Assembly: GCF_902686445.1 (NCBI RefSeq)
Contig: NC_062232.1
Location: 95,528,932 to 95,592,931 of the forward strand
Direction of reading: 5' to 3'
Source: Sciurus carolinensis
Taxonomy: Eukaryota; Chordata; Mammalia; Rodentia; Sciuridae
DNA: 64,000 nucleotides
Shown here: positions 12,135 to 23,675 of the stretch, one piece after another
How positions within the stretch are numbered: position 1 is the first letter of the stretch
Layout of the letters: each line of letters opens with the position of its first letter
Program-made: the position numbers and the translations under genes
Notes under the pieces: generated by a model
Databases searched by the model: none
What the model was told of the DNA's origin: nothing
What the model saw: only the letters and a program-made list of their open reading frames with translations

Positions 12135-13153
12135 CTAAGGTAGTTCCTCCCTTTGCTGACCTACATTGTTGTTTTTCATTTCCTTCTCATGGAACATTTT
12201 GTTGAGAACATTCTGTAGCGCAGGCTTTCTATTTGTAAATTCTTTTAACTTTTGTTTATCATGGAAGGATTTTATTTCATCTTCAAATCTGAAGGTTAGT
12301 TTTACTGGGTATAGGATTCTTGGTTGGCAGCCATGTTCTTTCAGAGCTTGAAATATTTTGTTCTAGGCCCTTCTAGCTTTTAGAGTCTGGGTTGAGAAGT
12401 TGGCTGCTATCTGCATTGGCTTCCCCCTATATGTAATCTGATGCTTTTCTCTTGCAGCCTTCAAAATCCTATCTTTATTTTGAATGTTAGGCATTTTCAT
12501 TATAATGTGCCTTGGTGTGGATCTGTTGTGATTTTGTGCATCGGGTGTTCTATAAGCCTCTTGTATTTGATTTTCCATTTCATTCTTCAGGTTTGGGAAA
12601 TTTTCTGATATTATTTCATTGAATAGGTTGTTCATTCCTTTGGTTTGTATCTCTGTGCCTTCCTCAATCTCAATGATTCTTAAATTTGGTCTTTTCATGA
12701 TGTCCCATAGTTCTTGGAGATTCTGTTCATGGTTTCTTACCATCTTCTCTGTTTGGGCAACTTTATTTTCAAGATTAAATATTTTGTCTTCATTGTCTGA
12801 GGTTCTGTCTTCCAAGTGGTCTAGTCTTTTCATGATGCTTTCCATTGAGTTTTTTATTTGGCTTATTGTTTCCTTCATTTCAAGAATTTCCATTTGGTTT
12901 TTTTGAGACTCTCTATCTCTTTGTTGAAATGATCTTTTTCTTCCTGCAGGTGCTCTTTCAGCTTATTGGTGTTATCATTCATTGCCTGCATTTGCTCTCT
13001 TATCTCACCATTTGCTTCATGAATCATCTTAATCATGTATAATCCGAAGTCCTTTTCTGACATTTCTTCTAACATACTATCATTGGATTCTAGTAATATT
13101 TAATCTAGATTTGTTTGGATCATTTTCTTCCCTTGTTTTTTCATGTTGTTCAT
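12135..13153 (-). pseudogene. L1 ORF1 (RNA-binding chaperone), broken
   Basis: In the family this is a trimeric RNA-binding nucleic-acid chaperone that coats L1 RNA in cytoplasmic particles. The start is placed by alignment to L1-C at the ATG at 13153. The first part keeps a Glu/Lys-rich coiled-coil segment (open at 13075-12875). A single-base loss in an A run near 12893 (7 A against 8 in L1-C) shifts the frame. The second open part (12893-12363) carries the RRM-like core with MKRPNLRIIEIEEG. Further lesions are a stop near codon 18 and a TAG at 12365-12363, where other L1 ORF1 proteins carry a tryptophan. Beyond that TAG the C-terminal domain (YPAKLTFRFEDEIKSF-like) is still readable to 12135. 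Confidence 0.9.
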
Positions 13154-14154
13154 GTATCTTCCCCTCTAGCAGTGCAGATCTGGGGTATTGCAGACTTCCC
13201 CCTATAGGCTTATAGTGGCCCTATAGGTTTCCAAAACCCTTTCTTTAAGGGGAGATCAATATTAGCAGTGCCCAATTCAGACACTATGCAATCCTAGACC
13301 AAATAGCCCCTATGAGGACAATAACAGTATTGTCATAATAAACAGAATGAGTTCAAATATTATCTTCAGTAAAACAAACAGATTTTCAATAAGGTCTGCG
13401 GTTTCTAATGGAGGACAAAGAGGATGCAGAGGGATGTAGGATGTAGCTGTTAATGGGATAAGAAAAGAATATACAGTAGTTCTAGATAATAGAATGGGTG
13501 AGAGTGTAATCAAAAGAAATTGGATGTTAGCATGCAAAAAGGGAGAAAGAGACTCTGAGGGAACAGGTAAACAAAAGGAAAAGAGAGCAAGAAAAGTAAA
13601 GAAATAAAAACTTAAATTTTTTCAATAAGGAGAAAAAAGAAAATCTACAGTATAACAGTCATATAGTAATGAAACCTCCCAGTGTTCAGTAGCCTGATGC
13701 ATGAGAGGTACCTGACAATGAGCTTCAAGTCTCCAGCAGGCATCTCAGGATGGGATTTGCCCCACCTGAAGATGGGAACTCCGGCTTCCAGGATTATCCA
13801 AGATGGCCACTCTGGCTTCCAAATGTGTTTGCAAATGGGGAGCTGCTGCTCAGGGTGTGGACGTGGCCAGCTGGAGATCCTGGAGGCAGAGTGCGGTTGG
13901 TCAGGCAGGGGTCCTGGAGGTCGGGTGTGTTTGGTGTGGTTGTGGGATCCTGGAGGCAGGGTGCAATCAGTTGGTCTGGGGTCCCGGTGATAGGGCGCAG
14001 TCAGTTGGTCTGGGGTTCCTGGCGGCAGGGAGCAGTCTGTCAATGTGAGGGCCCCAGAGGCAGGGAGTGATCATTCAGACTGAGGTATCCTGGAGACGGG
14101 GCTCAGTCAGTCTGGCCAGGGGTCCTATGGGGCCTGACTGTTGTCTCAACATGG
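13154..14154 (-). promoter_or_regulatory. L1-A 5' UTR/promoter region
   Basis: The GC-rich part at about 13860-14130 consists of degenerate units near 35 bp with the core CCAGACCAACTGA, as in L1-C. The section nearer ORF1 is T-rich. The extreme 5' end with the YY1-like site of L1-C is missing, so promoter activity is doubtful. Confidence 0.7.
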
Positions 14155-14490
14155 TGTTTATTTAGTCTTAAAGAATGAAATTATGTCATTTGCTGATAAA
14201 TGGATGAAACTGGAAAACATGATGCTAAGTGAAATAAGGCAGACCCAGAAAGTCAAGGTCATGTGTTCTCTCTTAAATTTGGAAGCTAGAGAGAAAAAGG
14301 AAAAGAAAGGTGGGTATCTAATGGAAATCAAAGGGTGATTAATAGAGTAGAGAAAAGGAAGGGACTTGGGGAGAGAGGATGGGAGGGAAGGTGCTGGAGA
14401 ATGAAATTGAGCAAATTATGTTATGTGCATGTACAAATATGTGACAATGAATCCCAAATTATCTCATATCAATAAAAAATTTCAAAGAAA
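14155..14490 (+). mobile_element. older L1 3' end, right part of split copy
   Basis: It resumes the copy interrupted at 8057: TTAAAGAATGAAATTATG, ATGGATGAAACTGGAAAAC, a G-rich 3' UTR and AATAAAAAATTTC tail. Joining its left and right edges restores the L1 'YYS(A/V)IK' region. Confidence 0.85.
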
Positions 14491-14544
14491 AAAAAACCTC
14501 CCAGGTTTCACAACTCCATAGAAATGGAGTTTAATTATTCTATG

Positions 14545-15215
14545 TATTAGTCCATTTTGTCTCATTACAACAAAATACCTGAAGTGGCTAACTTTATAAA
14601 GAGAAAAGGTTTATTTAGCTCACAGTTTTGGAGGATGAAAGCGCAAATGACATAGTTCAGGCTCAGTGACCATCTCTTGGTTGCTTTACTTCATGGCCCA
14701 GAGAGCAATGGTGGATGCATATGCACAAATAAGTAGGCAATGACATTTCCAACTAGGAGCTGAGAGAGTTGGGTGGGACCAAACTCAGGCTTTTTTCTTT
14801 TACCTCTTTCCTTTTTCTTTTTTTTCCCTCAGTACTGGGAATTGTTCTGTCACTCTGGGTAGTTCTATCACTGAGATACATCTCCAGCCTTTTTATTTTC
14901 TATTTCAGGACAGGGTCTTATTAAGTTGCCAAGACTGGCCCCTTGAACTTGGAATCCTGTCTCAGCCTCCTGAGTAGCTGGGAATGTGTGCATCACTGTG
15001 CCCAGTTTAAACTCAGGCTTTTATAATAATCCTCTCAAGAAAATTACCAAGGAGTCCTATGAGAACTACCTTTTCAGGGTACACCACCGAATGACCTAAG
15101 GACCTCCCACTAGACCCCTCCTCAAAGAGATCTACCACTTCACAATAGCACCACACTGTAGACCAAGCTTGTAACACATAAGTTTTTTGGGAAAAGTCAA
15201 CTTCTAATCCATAGC
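14545..15215 (-). mobile_element. MaLR-like LTR, split by a SINE
   Basis: The plus strand begins TTAGTCCATTTTGTCTC and AAAGGTTTATTTAGCTCAC, the reverse complement of the 3' end of an MST/THE1-type LTR (CACAGAACTGTGAGCCAAATAAA in that family). It ends CTAATCCATAGCA. A SINE at 14800-15008 splits it and duplicates AAACTCAGGCTTTT. Confidence 0.7.
14800..15008 (-). repeat. B1-dID dimeric SINE inside MaLR LTR
   Basis: On plus it shows T-rich tail, GTACTGGGAATTG, GAGATACATCTCCAGCC, CAGCCTCCTGAGTAGCTGGG. The flanks carry the duplicated AAACTCAGGCTTTT. Confidence 0.92.
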
Positions 15216-15830
15216 ATTATGCTACTCTTTATTAAGGAGAAATGGAAAAAGCTACTATGAAATATTACTACCTAGTAAGGATGACAGTATCCTGATGATG
15301 AATTGCCTTGTGATTGAAGCATTCTGGTCTCAGATCCCTCACTTTTAATCACTGCTGTGGAGAGCGGTAATCTAAATCATGGCCTGTTTGTGCGAAGGTG
15401 TAGGTCAAGACGCCCCAGTTGCTATGGTAACACTGGACAGGGGTGGCTACATGCAAAGGCGCCAGGCTCTATCAGTCAAGGCCTTGAGTTCAGCACCTTC
15501 TCCCAGGGATTGCAAATTCTGAGCAAAAAAGATGACTCTAATGTCTTTCCAGTCCTGCCTGCATCCTTCAGATTGCTGCTTTGCTGAAACTTTCCCACAA
15601 ATAACCTTTGGATGAAACCTATATAATTAACTTGCTGAGCTAGCTCTGGAGTCAGTCAAGCCTCACCAGGGCTTGGCTATCCACCTGGCCCCAGTTTTTA
15701 CTCCCTGTCTTTTTGTCTTTTCTTTATCCCCCATCACCCCTCCTCTGATATCTCTCTAATTAACAGCCCTAGCCAAAAATTTTTCTTCTCAAACTACCCT
15801 ATCCCTCCATTCAAGATAACCTATTAACTC
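15216..15830. other. unassigned DNA, possibly LTR-derived
   Basis: Contains a 76-codon frame at 15357-15587 with no recognisable domain. The text is less AT-rich than its neighbours and might be an LTR remnant, but no paired termini or TATA/poly-A order was found. Confidence 0.35.
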
Positions 15831-16010
15831 TATGATGTAAGTACTGCCAGGACATTGCCAAAGTACATACAAAATATGTCTATCTACTCATTCCCATTGG
15901 TCTACAACTATGTTAAATACATTGTATGATTATGTCAGAATGAATCCAACTTCTATGTATAACTATAAAGCTCTAGTACAATACACAAATATATGTACAC
16001 ACATATATAT
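15831..16010 (+). mobile_element. L1 3'-UTR remnant
   Basis: The block ATGTCAGAATGAATCCAACT...TATAACTATAAAGCTCTAGT matches the clearer L1 3' end at 17180-17240, so this is a second copy of the same L1 3' UTR. Confidence 0.65.
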
Positions 16011-16764
16011 AAGGGAATAAAACAAAATCCCTGCTCTCATACACCTCTCATTTTAGTGGAGAAGAAAGAGGAAGAAAACAAATGACTGCCTTGGTGTACA
16101 TTTTGGTTTTTAAATAGAATGGTCAAGACCTTTCTCTCTATAACAAGTTATATTTTAGCAAAGACCTAAACAATGCAAGGGAGTGAACCATATAAATGTA
16201 TTTGGAGAACAGTATTTCAGCCGGAGAGTGTTAGGAGAAAAAGTTGGAGAAGTAACCAGTGACGATCATATAGGGTCTCCAGATTTGAAGGTTTTGAACA
16301 AGAGAATGATAAGAACTGATTTTAAAAGATAATTTTAGTTTTTGTGTTGAATAGAATATGAGGAGGCAAGGATACCAGTTAGGGGTTAGTGTAATTATTT
16401 TGTTGTTGTTTTGTTTTTAAGAGACATAGACTTATTTAGGAGGGCAGATACACATTTCAGGGAGAATGTGGACTATCTTAGGGAAGAGATATTTATGGGG
16501 TAAAGTAAGAAGCACACATTCAAGGGAGAATGCAGGCCATTTCCAGAGGGAGATAATTTAATGGTAGTGAGAAGTGGTTGGATTCAGAATGTATTTTGCA
16601 AGGCGAATCCAACAGGATGTGTTAATAGATTGAATATCAGGTGAGAGAGACAAGAGACAAGAGAATAATTCTACATTTCACTAACTAAGTCAATAGTGCT
16701 GTATTTTACTGAGATTCGGAACACTCATCTCAGGTTAGAGGTAAGGGAATCAATAATTTGATTT
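16011..16764. other. unassigned DNA, probably old repeats
   Basis: Text around 16350-16390 and 16560-16660 (GAATATGAGGAGGCAAGG, CCAACAGGATGTGTTAATAGATTG) resembles a common old mammalian interspersed repeat that I cannot name. Inside it, ACATTTCAGGGAGAATG (about 16453) and ACATTCAAGGGAGAATG (about 16515) form a short direct repeat. Confidence 0.4.
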
Positions 16765-17260
16765 GATGGATGGAAATGGAAAACATCATGCTAAGTGAAA
16801 TAAGCCAGACTCAGAAAATCAAAGGTTGAATGTTTTCTCTCATATGCATAAGACAGAGAAAAATAAAGGAAAGGGGGAGGGAAGGATAGGATAACATAAA
16901 GATATGGGGAATATCAGTAGGATAGAAGAAGGACATCAAAAGGCCAGAGTAAGGGGATGGAAAGGGGAGGCAATGTGGAATGAATTCTTAAAAAATCACA
17001 TTATGTGCATATATAAATATACTACATGGACTTTCAAATTTATACATAAGTAAAAAGAACCAATCAAATATGAATAAATAGAAGAGTGAAAGGAAGTCTA
17101 GCAGAGTAGAGAAAGGAAAATGGGGGAGGGGAGTGAGGACAGGAGGGAAAAGGGCAGGATCAGGAACCGAAATCGAATTCCATGTATGTATGATTTTTGT
17201 CAGGATGAACCCACTTGTATGTATAACTATAAAGCTCTAATAAAAGTTTTTTAAAATTTG
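16765..17260 (+). mobile_element. L1 3' end fragment
   Basis: It begins in the ORF2 C-terminus (GATGGAAATGGAAAACATC, AAGTGAAATAAGCCAGACTC) and runs through a G-rich 3' UTR to CTCTAATAAAAG. It is strongly 5'-truncated. Confidence 0.82.
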
Positions 17261-19200
17261 ATTTAAATATTTTAATGTACATGTGTATATAACTATAAAC
17301 ACATCCATTAACATTCGAATACACATATACACGCATATACACATACACACACACACACATCTAAATGTTTTGAAACATAGCTGGATCTTTACTTTTGTGT
17401 TTTGCTCTTCACAAAATTTTAGAAAGCTCTTCACTTCAGTACATAAATATAAATCCCATTCTTTATAATGTCCTTATAATATTCCACAGTATGAATAAAC
17501 CATAAAGTAAGCATTTCCCAGCTGATCAGCATTTAAGTAGTTTACTGATTTTTTGTTGTTGTTGTTAAAATAATTCTTCAGTGCACATACTTCTACCCAT
17601 ACCCTCCCAATTTGGGGCTGTATTTTGTGTGTTTTCCACAACCATTTAGTCAGTATTCTCATTATTATTAATATTTATCTTGAGAGAAAGAATTTTTCAT
17701 GGTTTTTCTAACATCGACCAAGAGACAGTGTATCTGACAATATCACAGCCCAACCAGGATAAAGGTCTTCCAGATTAAAGCAATTTAATACTGAACTTTG
17801 TAGAAGATGGATGTGCTGAGAAGCCAAAGAGGTGAAGTGAGGCAACTCCGAGATGAGCGATGACCGGAAGCCGTGCTCACTCCTATGGAGGAGTAACAAA
17901 GCATAAGGAACTACTATTACCACAGCCCAGAAGCTGGGACAATATTGCAGGACCTAGAATCAAGGCTAAAGCTAGTACCATAGAAGAGGAGACCCTTCAG
18001 TGGGAGATGAAGCCAGAGAAGGGAATCAACCATTGATGGGGATGGTAGAGGAAGCAGAGAAAGGAAAAGAAATTCTTATTTCTTCCTCATGCCCTCCAAT
18101 ATATTCCCGTGCCTCAAATTTGCCCAACCTGCTCAGAAAGGAAAGGGCAAAGATATCCAGGAAAGACAACTTGTTTTGCTATAGAGCAAACAAATAATTA
18201 CTCAGAGCAGAGATCAAGGTAAATAGTCCAATTAAGGGATAGTTGTACACAAATATGGAGAATGGAGAATTTTTCCAACTTTCTCATAACTTGATTAGTT
18301 CTCAGTTTACATTTATAGATCAATACTCTACTTCATGCTTTGATTTTTTTAAAATTCTTTTTTTCTTTCTTTAAATTTTTTAAAAATTTGTCCTAATGAT
18401 TTTTAAAATTCTTGATACCACAAAGACAATGTCTTAGAGATGGAAATACATATATTACAATTCTTGCAAGTTCTAACAATTATGGAATTAAAATTGTCAT
18501 TCAAATTTTCAATGCAAAAACAGAAACTGGAAAAAAGAAAGAAAGAACAGAAATTATTTCAGCATAATATGTCATTAGAGAAGAATTTATTTTCTTGGCT
18601 TAATTCTTTGAGGGAATTATTCTGGTCCTCCAATTACTATATTCTCAAATATAAACTAACCTCACCTCCCTAAAAGGAATGATGGTGACTGATCAGAGAA
18701 TGAAGATCCCCAAGGCCTTAGTTTAAATTGGCTTATCTTATGTGTTTGTACTTGCCAAAGCTTTATGACACACATCTCATTTTGTCTGAAGCATAGTTTG
18801 GATAGACAGCTTATCCGTGTTTATTGTTAAGCATTAAGTTGGTTAGGAACTTGCCTGAACAATATTTTATTTTCAAGGTTCTGCACCTTCAATACTGCTC
18901 ATCAAGTAAGACAATTTTCCCCCCTTGTCTAATCTATCATTTCACACTATTGCTGAATGACAGGAAAACATTTCTCTGTCTACAACGCCAACCACAACTT
19001 AGTTGGCAGACTGAATTATTTCTTTACTGTATGGACAGATACCCTATTATGTAGGAATTGATGGAGATTCCATTCATAGGTATTGAAAGAATTAAGTACT
19101 TTTCCCTTTTATCCAGCAAGAATCTTATATCATTATAAGCAAGCTGCAAGCTTCTGCAGAACTCGCCTGGCTACTTAGGTATCAACAACGAGATGAACAA
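17261..19200. other. unassigned DNA
   Basis: A short CA-rich run lies near 17338-17360. Frames up to 77 codons (for example 18440-18673) show no domain. The part near 17470-17640 may be an old L1 or DNA-transposon remnant. Nothing else is supported. Confidence 0.4.
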
Positions 19201-19212
19201 TTGAAGACCTCT

Positions 19213-19440
19213 AGAGCAGTGAATCTCAAAGGCCTGTCAACAAGCTGTGCAGGATCAATGGCCTCATAACCACAGGGAAATTTGTTTTAAAAAGAGCAAC
19301 AGAAAGATTTCTACACTAATCACTCAACCCAGGAAGTATTCACTTACTAAAGTTGGATAGCACTAAGGAATTTGTGTTTCAAAAAACTCTTTTTCATCTT
19401 TCTGATAATCAGCCAAACTGGGACACAATGTTTTAAACAG
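19213..19440. mobile_element. possible hAT-type (MER5-like) remnant
   Basis: The order GCAGTGAATCTCAAAGGCC ... GGAATTTGTGTTTCAAAAAACTC ... TGATAATCAGCC is reminiscent of MER5-type non-autonomous hAT elements. The match is from memory and weak. Confidence 0.3.
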
Positions 19441-19849
19441 TAATCAGATTGTGCTGATTCATTTCAAAGACATCACCGGTGTCAAAAGAAAGCTAAATTT
19501 TCACATCCATAAAAATTTCTTAAAACCACATGGAAATTGTCAATAGCCTGGAGGAACTTAAGCAGACATGGTGATTAAATGATAATATGTATTTAATAAT
19601 GTGGTGTTCTGCATGGGATCCTGGAACAGAAAAAGAACATTAAGTAAAAATAGGAAGTTTGAATAAAGTATGACATTTCTTTAATAATAATGTATGAAAA
19701 TTGGATCATTATTTGTAACAAATGTATCATAATGACTTAAGATGTTAGTAATAGGGGAAACTGGGTATGGATACTTGGCAACATCCGGCAGTATTTGCAA
19801 GTTTTCTGTAAACCTAAGACAATTCTACAATTAAACTTTTAAAATCCAG

Positions 19850-20030
19850 ATCTGTACAGATAGTAGTAACATACAGATTACAAAATATCTAAGAGCCTAC
19901 ATTATCCATTTTAAATTCCCCAAAACACGTGGAACTGTTATACAAATGGGAAAGGAAGTGAGGCTAGAGAAAGAAAAGGACCTGTCAGATCACATAGCTA
20001 GTAAATTCCAGAACAGACTTTTGTCTACCA
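19850..20030 (-). repeat. MIR SINE remnant
   Basis: AATGGGAAAGGAAGTGAGGC followed by GATCACATAGCTAGTAAATT is the degenerate reverse complement of the MIR core (GTGTGACCTTGGGCAAG ... CCTCAGTTTCC). Confidence 0.6.
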
Positions 20031-21499
20031 GGATTTCTCAAAACTCCACCCAATTTTTTCTATTATTGACATCTTAAGTTATTATGGTATATTTGTTACA
20101 ACTAATGAAACAATGTAGTTTTTATTTAAGTCCACAGTTTATTCCAATTGCCTCGGTTTTTACCTAATGTTCTTTTTCTGTTCCAGGATCTCAATCAGAA
20201 CACCACAGGACATTTGGTCATTATGTTTGGTATGGCCTCGTTTTTAGTTGATTATTTTTTCTCCAAAGTTGCAATTTCCAAATAAGACTACACTCAAAAA
20301 TTCTGCTTGGATGTGAATTTGTGACGGATAATGTTTACCCCAAGTCTATTATGTCTGATTTTAATATAACTACTCCCACTCTCTTACAGTTTAAATAGTA
20401 TATCTTTTCCCACTCAATTGCTTTTTAACCTATTCATGTCTGTGAATCTAAAAGTGTCTCTTATAAACACAGACTTGGATCATTTTCTTAATCCATTCTG
20501 TCAGTCTCAGTCAATGTGTAAATTGGTCTTAATCTATGTGCGTTTAATGTAATTATTGATAAGGTAGACTATATAGGTGCTATTTTGCCATTTTTTTGTC
20601 TTATGTCATTTTTCTCTATTGTTCCATTACTACCTTTTTTGTGTGTTAAATAGATATTTTCTAGAGTAAGATTTTAATTCCCTTGTTCCTTTTACTATAA
20701 TTTATTTTAGTTACATTTTTAGTGGTCGCTCTGGAAATTACAATTAACATCTCTTTTATAATCTTAATTATAATTATATACATATAATTATGTACTGTTA
20801 ATTATAATAAGTCAGATAAATACCATGTTAACTTCAACAGAATACAATATGTTGCCACCTCTTTTGTGCTGTTTTTGTCATATAAACCACATCTACGTAG
20901 GTTTTATGCCCCCAAAATATAGTTATGTAATTATTGATTTTATAGTTGTCTTAAATCAGAAAAGAGGGGAAAAAAAGTTACAAACCAAAAAAAATGACAG
21001 TCTGTCATTTATATTTATCTTTGTAGTTACCCTTGTTGATCTCTTTATTTCTTCATGTAGATTTGAGTTACTGTCCAGTAGCCTCTCACTTCCACCAGAA
21101 AGACTTCCTTTACTATTTCCCATAGGTCAAGTCTAAGGGGCTAATACTCTCAGTTTTTTCCTTCTTTGGGAATGTCTTAATTTTCCCTTAATTTTTGAGG
21201 GACAGTTTTGTCAGTTACAGAATTCTTAGTGGACAATTTCTTCTTTCAGCACTATGTCATCTGACTTCCTGCCAACCTCCATGGTTTCTCAAGAGAAATC
21301 AGTTGTTAATGTTAACAAGGATCTCTTCTATGCCACTCTTCTCTTGTCACTTTCGAGATTTATTGTCTTTGGTTTTCAACAGTTAAGTTTTAGGTCTAAA
21401 TTTCCTTGAGTTTATCCTCTTTGGAGTTTGTTGAGCCTTTGGGTTGGTACAAAAATGTATTTCATTAAATTTGGAGAGTGTGCAACCATTCTTCCTTTT

Positions 21500-21717
21500 A
21501 TTTATTATTTTTATTTTATTTTTTTTATTTTTGGTACCAGGGATTGAACCCAGGGCACTTAACCGCTGAGCAACATCCCCAGCCCTATTTTGTATTTTAT
21601 TTAGAGGCAGAGTCTCTCTAATAGCTTAGCACTGCAAAGTTGCTGAGGCTAGCTTTGAACTCAAAATCCTCCTACCTCAGCCTCCCAAGCCGATGGGATT
21701 ACAGGCCTGCACCACCA
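21500..21717 (-). repeat. B1-dID dimeric SINE
   Basis: On plus it shows a T-rich tail, GGTACCAGGGATTGAACCC (ID B box), GAGCAACATCCCCAGCC, and CAGCCTCCCAAGCCGATGGG (B1 half). Confidence 0.93.
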
Positions 21718-21837
21718 TTATTTGTTGAGTACATTTTGCTTTTTTTCCTCTCTTCTTGTCCTCTAATACTTCCCTTATGCATATATTAATAGACTTGATT
21801 GGGTCACACAAGTGTCTGAGGCTATGTCCTCTAGTCA

Positions 21838-21925
21838 TGGTGGTGGTCCTCCGCCTTCTCCTCTTCTTCCCCCTTCTTCTCCTCCTCCTCCTCCCCCTTC
21901 TCTTCCTCCTCCTCCTCTTCTTCTG
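21838..21925. repeat. CT-rich (CTC/CTT)n tract
   Basis: Imperfect pyrimidine triplets (CTCCTCCTCCTCC, CTTCTTC). The 68-codon Leu-rich frame across it is a by-product of the repeat. Confidence 0.9.
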
Positions 21926-22011
21926 CTCTGTTCCTCAGACTCAATATTCTCAATTGTTGTGATTTCTCTTCTTGTGGTTTCTTTCTAATTCAATTTTGGA
22001 GTTTCTACATT

Positions 22012-22042
22012 GAGAGTGGCTATAGTCAAGATAGCCACTCTC
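22012..22042. other. perfect 12-bp inverted repeat, 7-nt loop
   Basis: GAGAGTGGCTAT and its exact reverse complement ATAGCCACTCTC flank AGTCAAG. It lies just past the 5' side of the ancient ORF1. Its role is unknown. Confidence 0.9.
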
Positions 22043-22572
22043 TAGGAGATGACCAGGAGAAGGTTAGATTCAGGTATGTTAATTAGGTGAGACACAATGA
22101 GGAGGTAAATTCAAAATGCATGAAACAAATGAAATTTATTAGTCATAGGTTCCAGAGAGGTTCATAGTGAGGGAAGGAAGTCCCAAGATGACTGGGATCT
22201 TAACAAGAAGCTGAGAAGCAAGTCAGAGAGAGGATTGGTGGGACTATGACTTTATTAAGGTCCATGTGTAATATGTCTTGGGCTTTCCCGTGGCACTGGT
22301 GGATACACAAAGTGGGGATCAAGACCAGTCTGAACAACAAAACAAGAACCCATCTCTAACAAAGCAAAACAAATAAGCAAACAAACAAACAAAAAATCAC
22401 ATAATATACCACATTCCCAATAATTGTGATTTTACTTAGGTCTTCCCAACTAGTCTGAACAATTTGCAAGGATGATGTCTATCTTGTTTACTATTTTATC
22501 CTCTGCACACGAACAATTCCTAACACTTAGTCAGGCACTTAACACACATTTATTGAATGTGGGATTGAATCA
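22043..22572. other. unassigned DNA
   Basis: No coding or repeat call is supported apart from (CAAA)n-like A-rich text near 22370. Confidence 0.45.
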
Positions 22573-22585
22573 ATGAATAGCTTCT

Positions 22586-22786
22586 CTTTTGGGGAGTGGT
22601 ACTAGGGGTGGAACCCAGGGCACTCCACCACTGGGTACATCCCCAGGCCTTTTCAGTTTCATTTGAGACAGAGTCTTGATGAGTTGCTCAGGACCTCCTA
22701 AATTGCTGTTGAGCTTGCGATCCTCCTGCCTTAGCCTCTGAGAAGGCTAGGATTACAGATGTGTGCGGCGCCACTGGACCCAGGCT
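22586..22786 (-). repeat. B1-dID dimeric SINE
   Basis: The ID half GGTGGAACCCAGGGCACTCC and the B1 half GGATTACAGATGTGTGCGGC are visible on plus. A target duplication ATGAATAGCTT flanks both ends (22574 and 22788 regions). Confidence 0.93.
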
Positions 22787-22799
22787 ATGAATAGCTTTC

Positions 22800-23375
22800 T
22801 TTAATGTGTTTTCTAAGCAATCCTGCTCAATCTAGCACTTAGATGGCTTAAATCAACAACAACCACCACAAAAGAAAAAAGAAAAAAAAAAAAAACTTTT
22901 AACAGCTTGACTACGCTTTTATTTTTACCTACTTGAGGTTTTCACTGTCTTGCTTTCTCAGATTATAAGAAAGTGTCATTTTTATGTATCTCATAATGTT
23001 GGGGTTGATTATGAAGCATCATTAGCCAGAGAATAAAACAGTTACTAATAGATAGCTAAAGAGTAGTTCAATAATAAAAATCACTAAGAAAAAAATTAAA
23101 TACTAACAAAAAATAAGCTCTAGGACTATTATTCTACTCTTAAGAGATTGTGGGTAGAAAGTCATACATTGCTGACACCCAGTGGAAATCAGATAAAAAG
23201 CAAGCTTGGTGTCTATAGTGATTTTTATTTTCAACTATAGTGAGTGATATTACTCTCTTAGGCACATTTGTTTTCTTTTTATATTTTATATACACAATAC
23301 TCATTTAATGATTTGAGGTAAAGTTCAGAAATGTCTAAGAAAACGTTGTTTATTAACCTGTCATAAAGAAATAAA
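22800..23375. other. unassigned AT-rich DNA
   Basis: Only a poly-A run near 22875 stands out. Confidence 0.45.
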
Positions 23376-23376
23376 C

Positions 23377-23565
23377 CGGGCGTGGTGGTGCATGTCTGTA
23401 ATCCCAGGAACTCTAGAGGCCGAGGCAGGAGAATCGCAAATTTGAGGTCAGCTTTGACAACTTAGGGAGATCCTACGTCAAAATAAAGAATAAAAAGGAC
23501 TAGGGATGGAGCTCAGAGGTAGAGCCCCCTGTGTTCCATCCCCATACCACACAAAAATAAATAAA
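23377..23565 (+). repeat. B1-dID dimeric SINE
   Basis: A B1 half (CCGGGCGTGGTGGTGCATG, GGCCGAGGCAGGAGAATCGC) and an ID half (GGACTAGGGATGGAGCTCAG, GTGTTCCATCCCC) lead directly into a long AAAG microsatellite. Confidence 0.93.
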
Positions 23566-23570
23566 AGAAA

Positions 23571-23655
<85 letters not shown>

Positions 23656-23675
23656 AAAGAAAGAAAAGGAAACAA
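23566..23675. repeat. (GAAA)n microsatellite in SINE tail
   Basis: About 25 units grow out of the A-rich tail of the SINE at 23377. Lys/Glu-rich and Phe/Ser-rich frames across it on both strands are repeat artefacts. Confidence 0.97.

Larger units (their letters stand above)
8058..14154 (-). mobile_element. L1-A, 6.1-kb LINE-1, slightly 5'-truncated
   Basis: Read on the minus strand: 5' UTR (14154-13154) with degenerate tandem units, ORF1 (13153-12135), a short spacer, ORF2 (12078-8285), a G-rich 3' UTR and a poly-A tail at 8058-8066. The target duplication is imperfect but clear: TTTATTCAGTCTT on the left and TTTATTTAGTCTT on the right, both part of the interrupted older L1. Compared with L1-C at 56 kb it lacks about the first 400 bp of the 5' UTR. 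It belongs to the same subfamily as L1-C by 5' UTR and 3' UTR. Both ORFs are broken, so it is not autonomous. Confidence 0.95.
20300..22011 (-). mobile_element. ancient L1, ORF1 to ORF2 start, minus strand
   Basis: On plus, AAAGTGTCTCTTATAAACAC and ATTCTGTCAGTCTCAGTCAATG match the reversed ORF2 endonuclease start. GGAATGTCTTAATTTTCCC, CCTCCATGGTTTCTCAAGAGA and TGAGTTTATCCTCTTTGGAG match reversed ORF1. A SINE at 21500-21717 splits it. A C/T-rich triplet run at 21838-21925 lies near its right edge. Confidence 0.75.
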
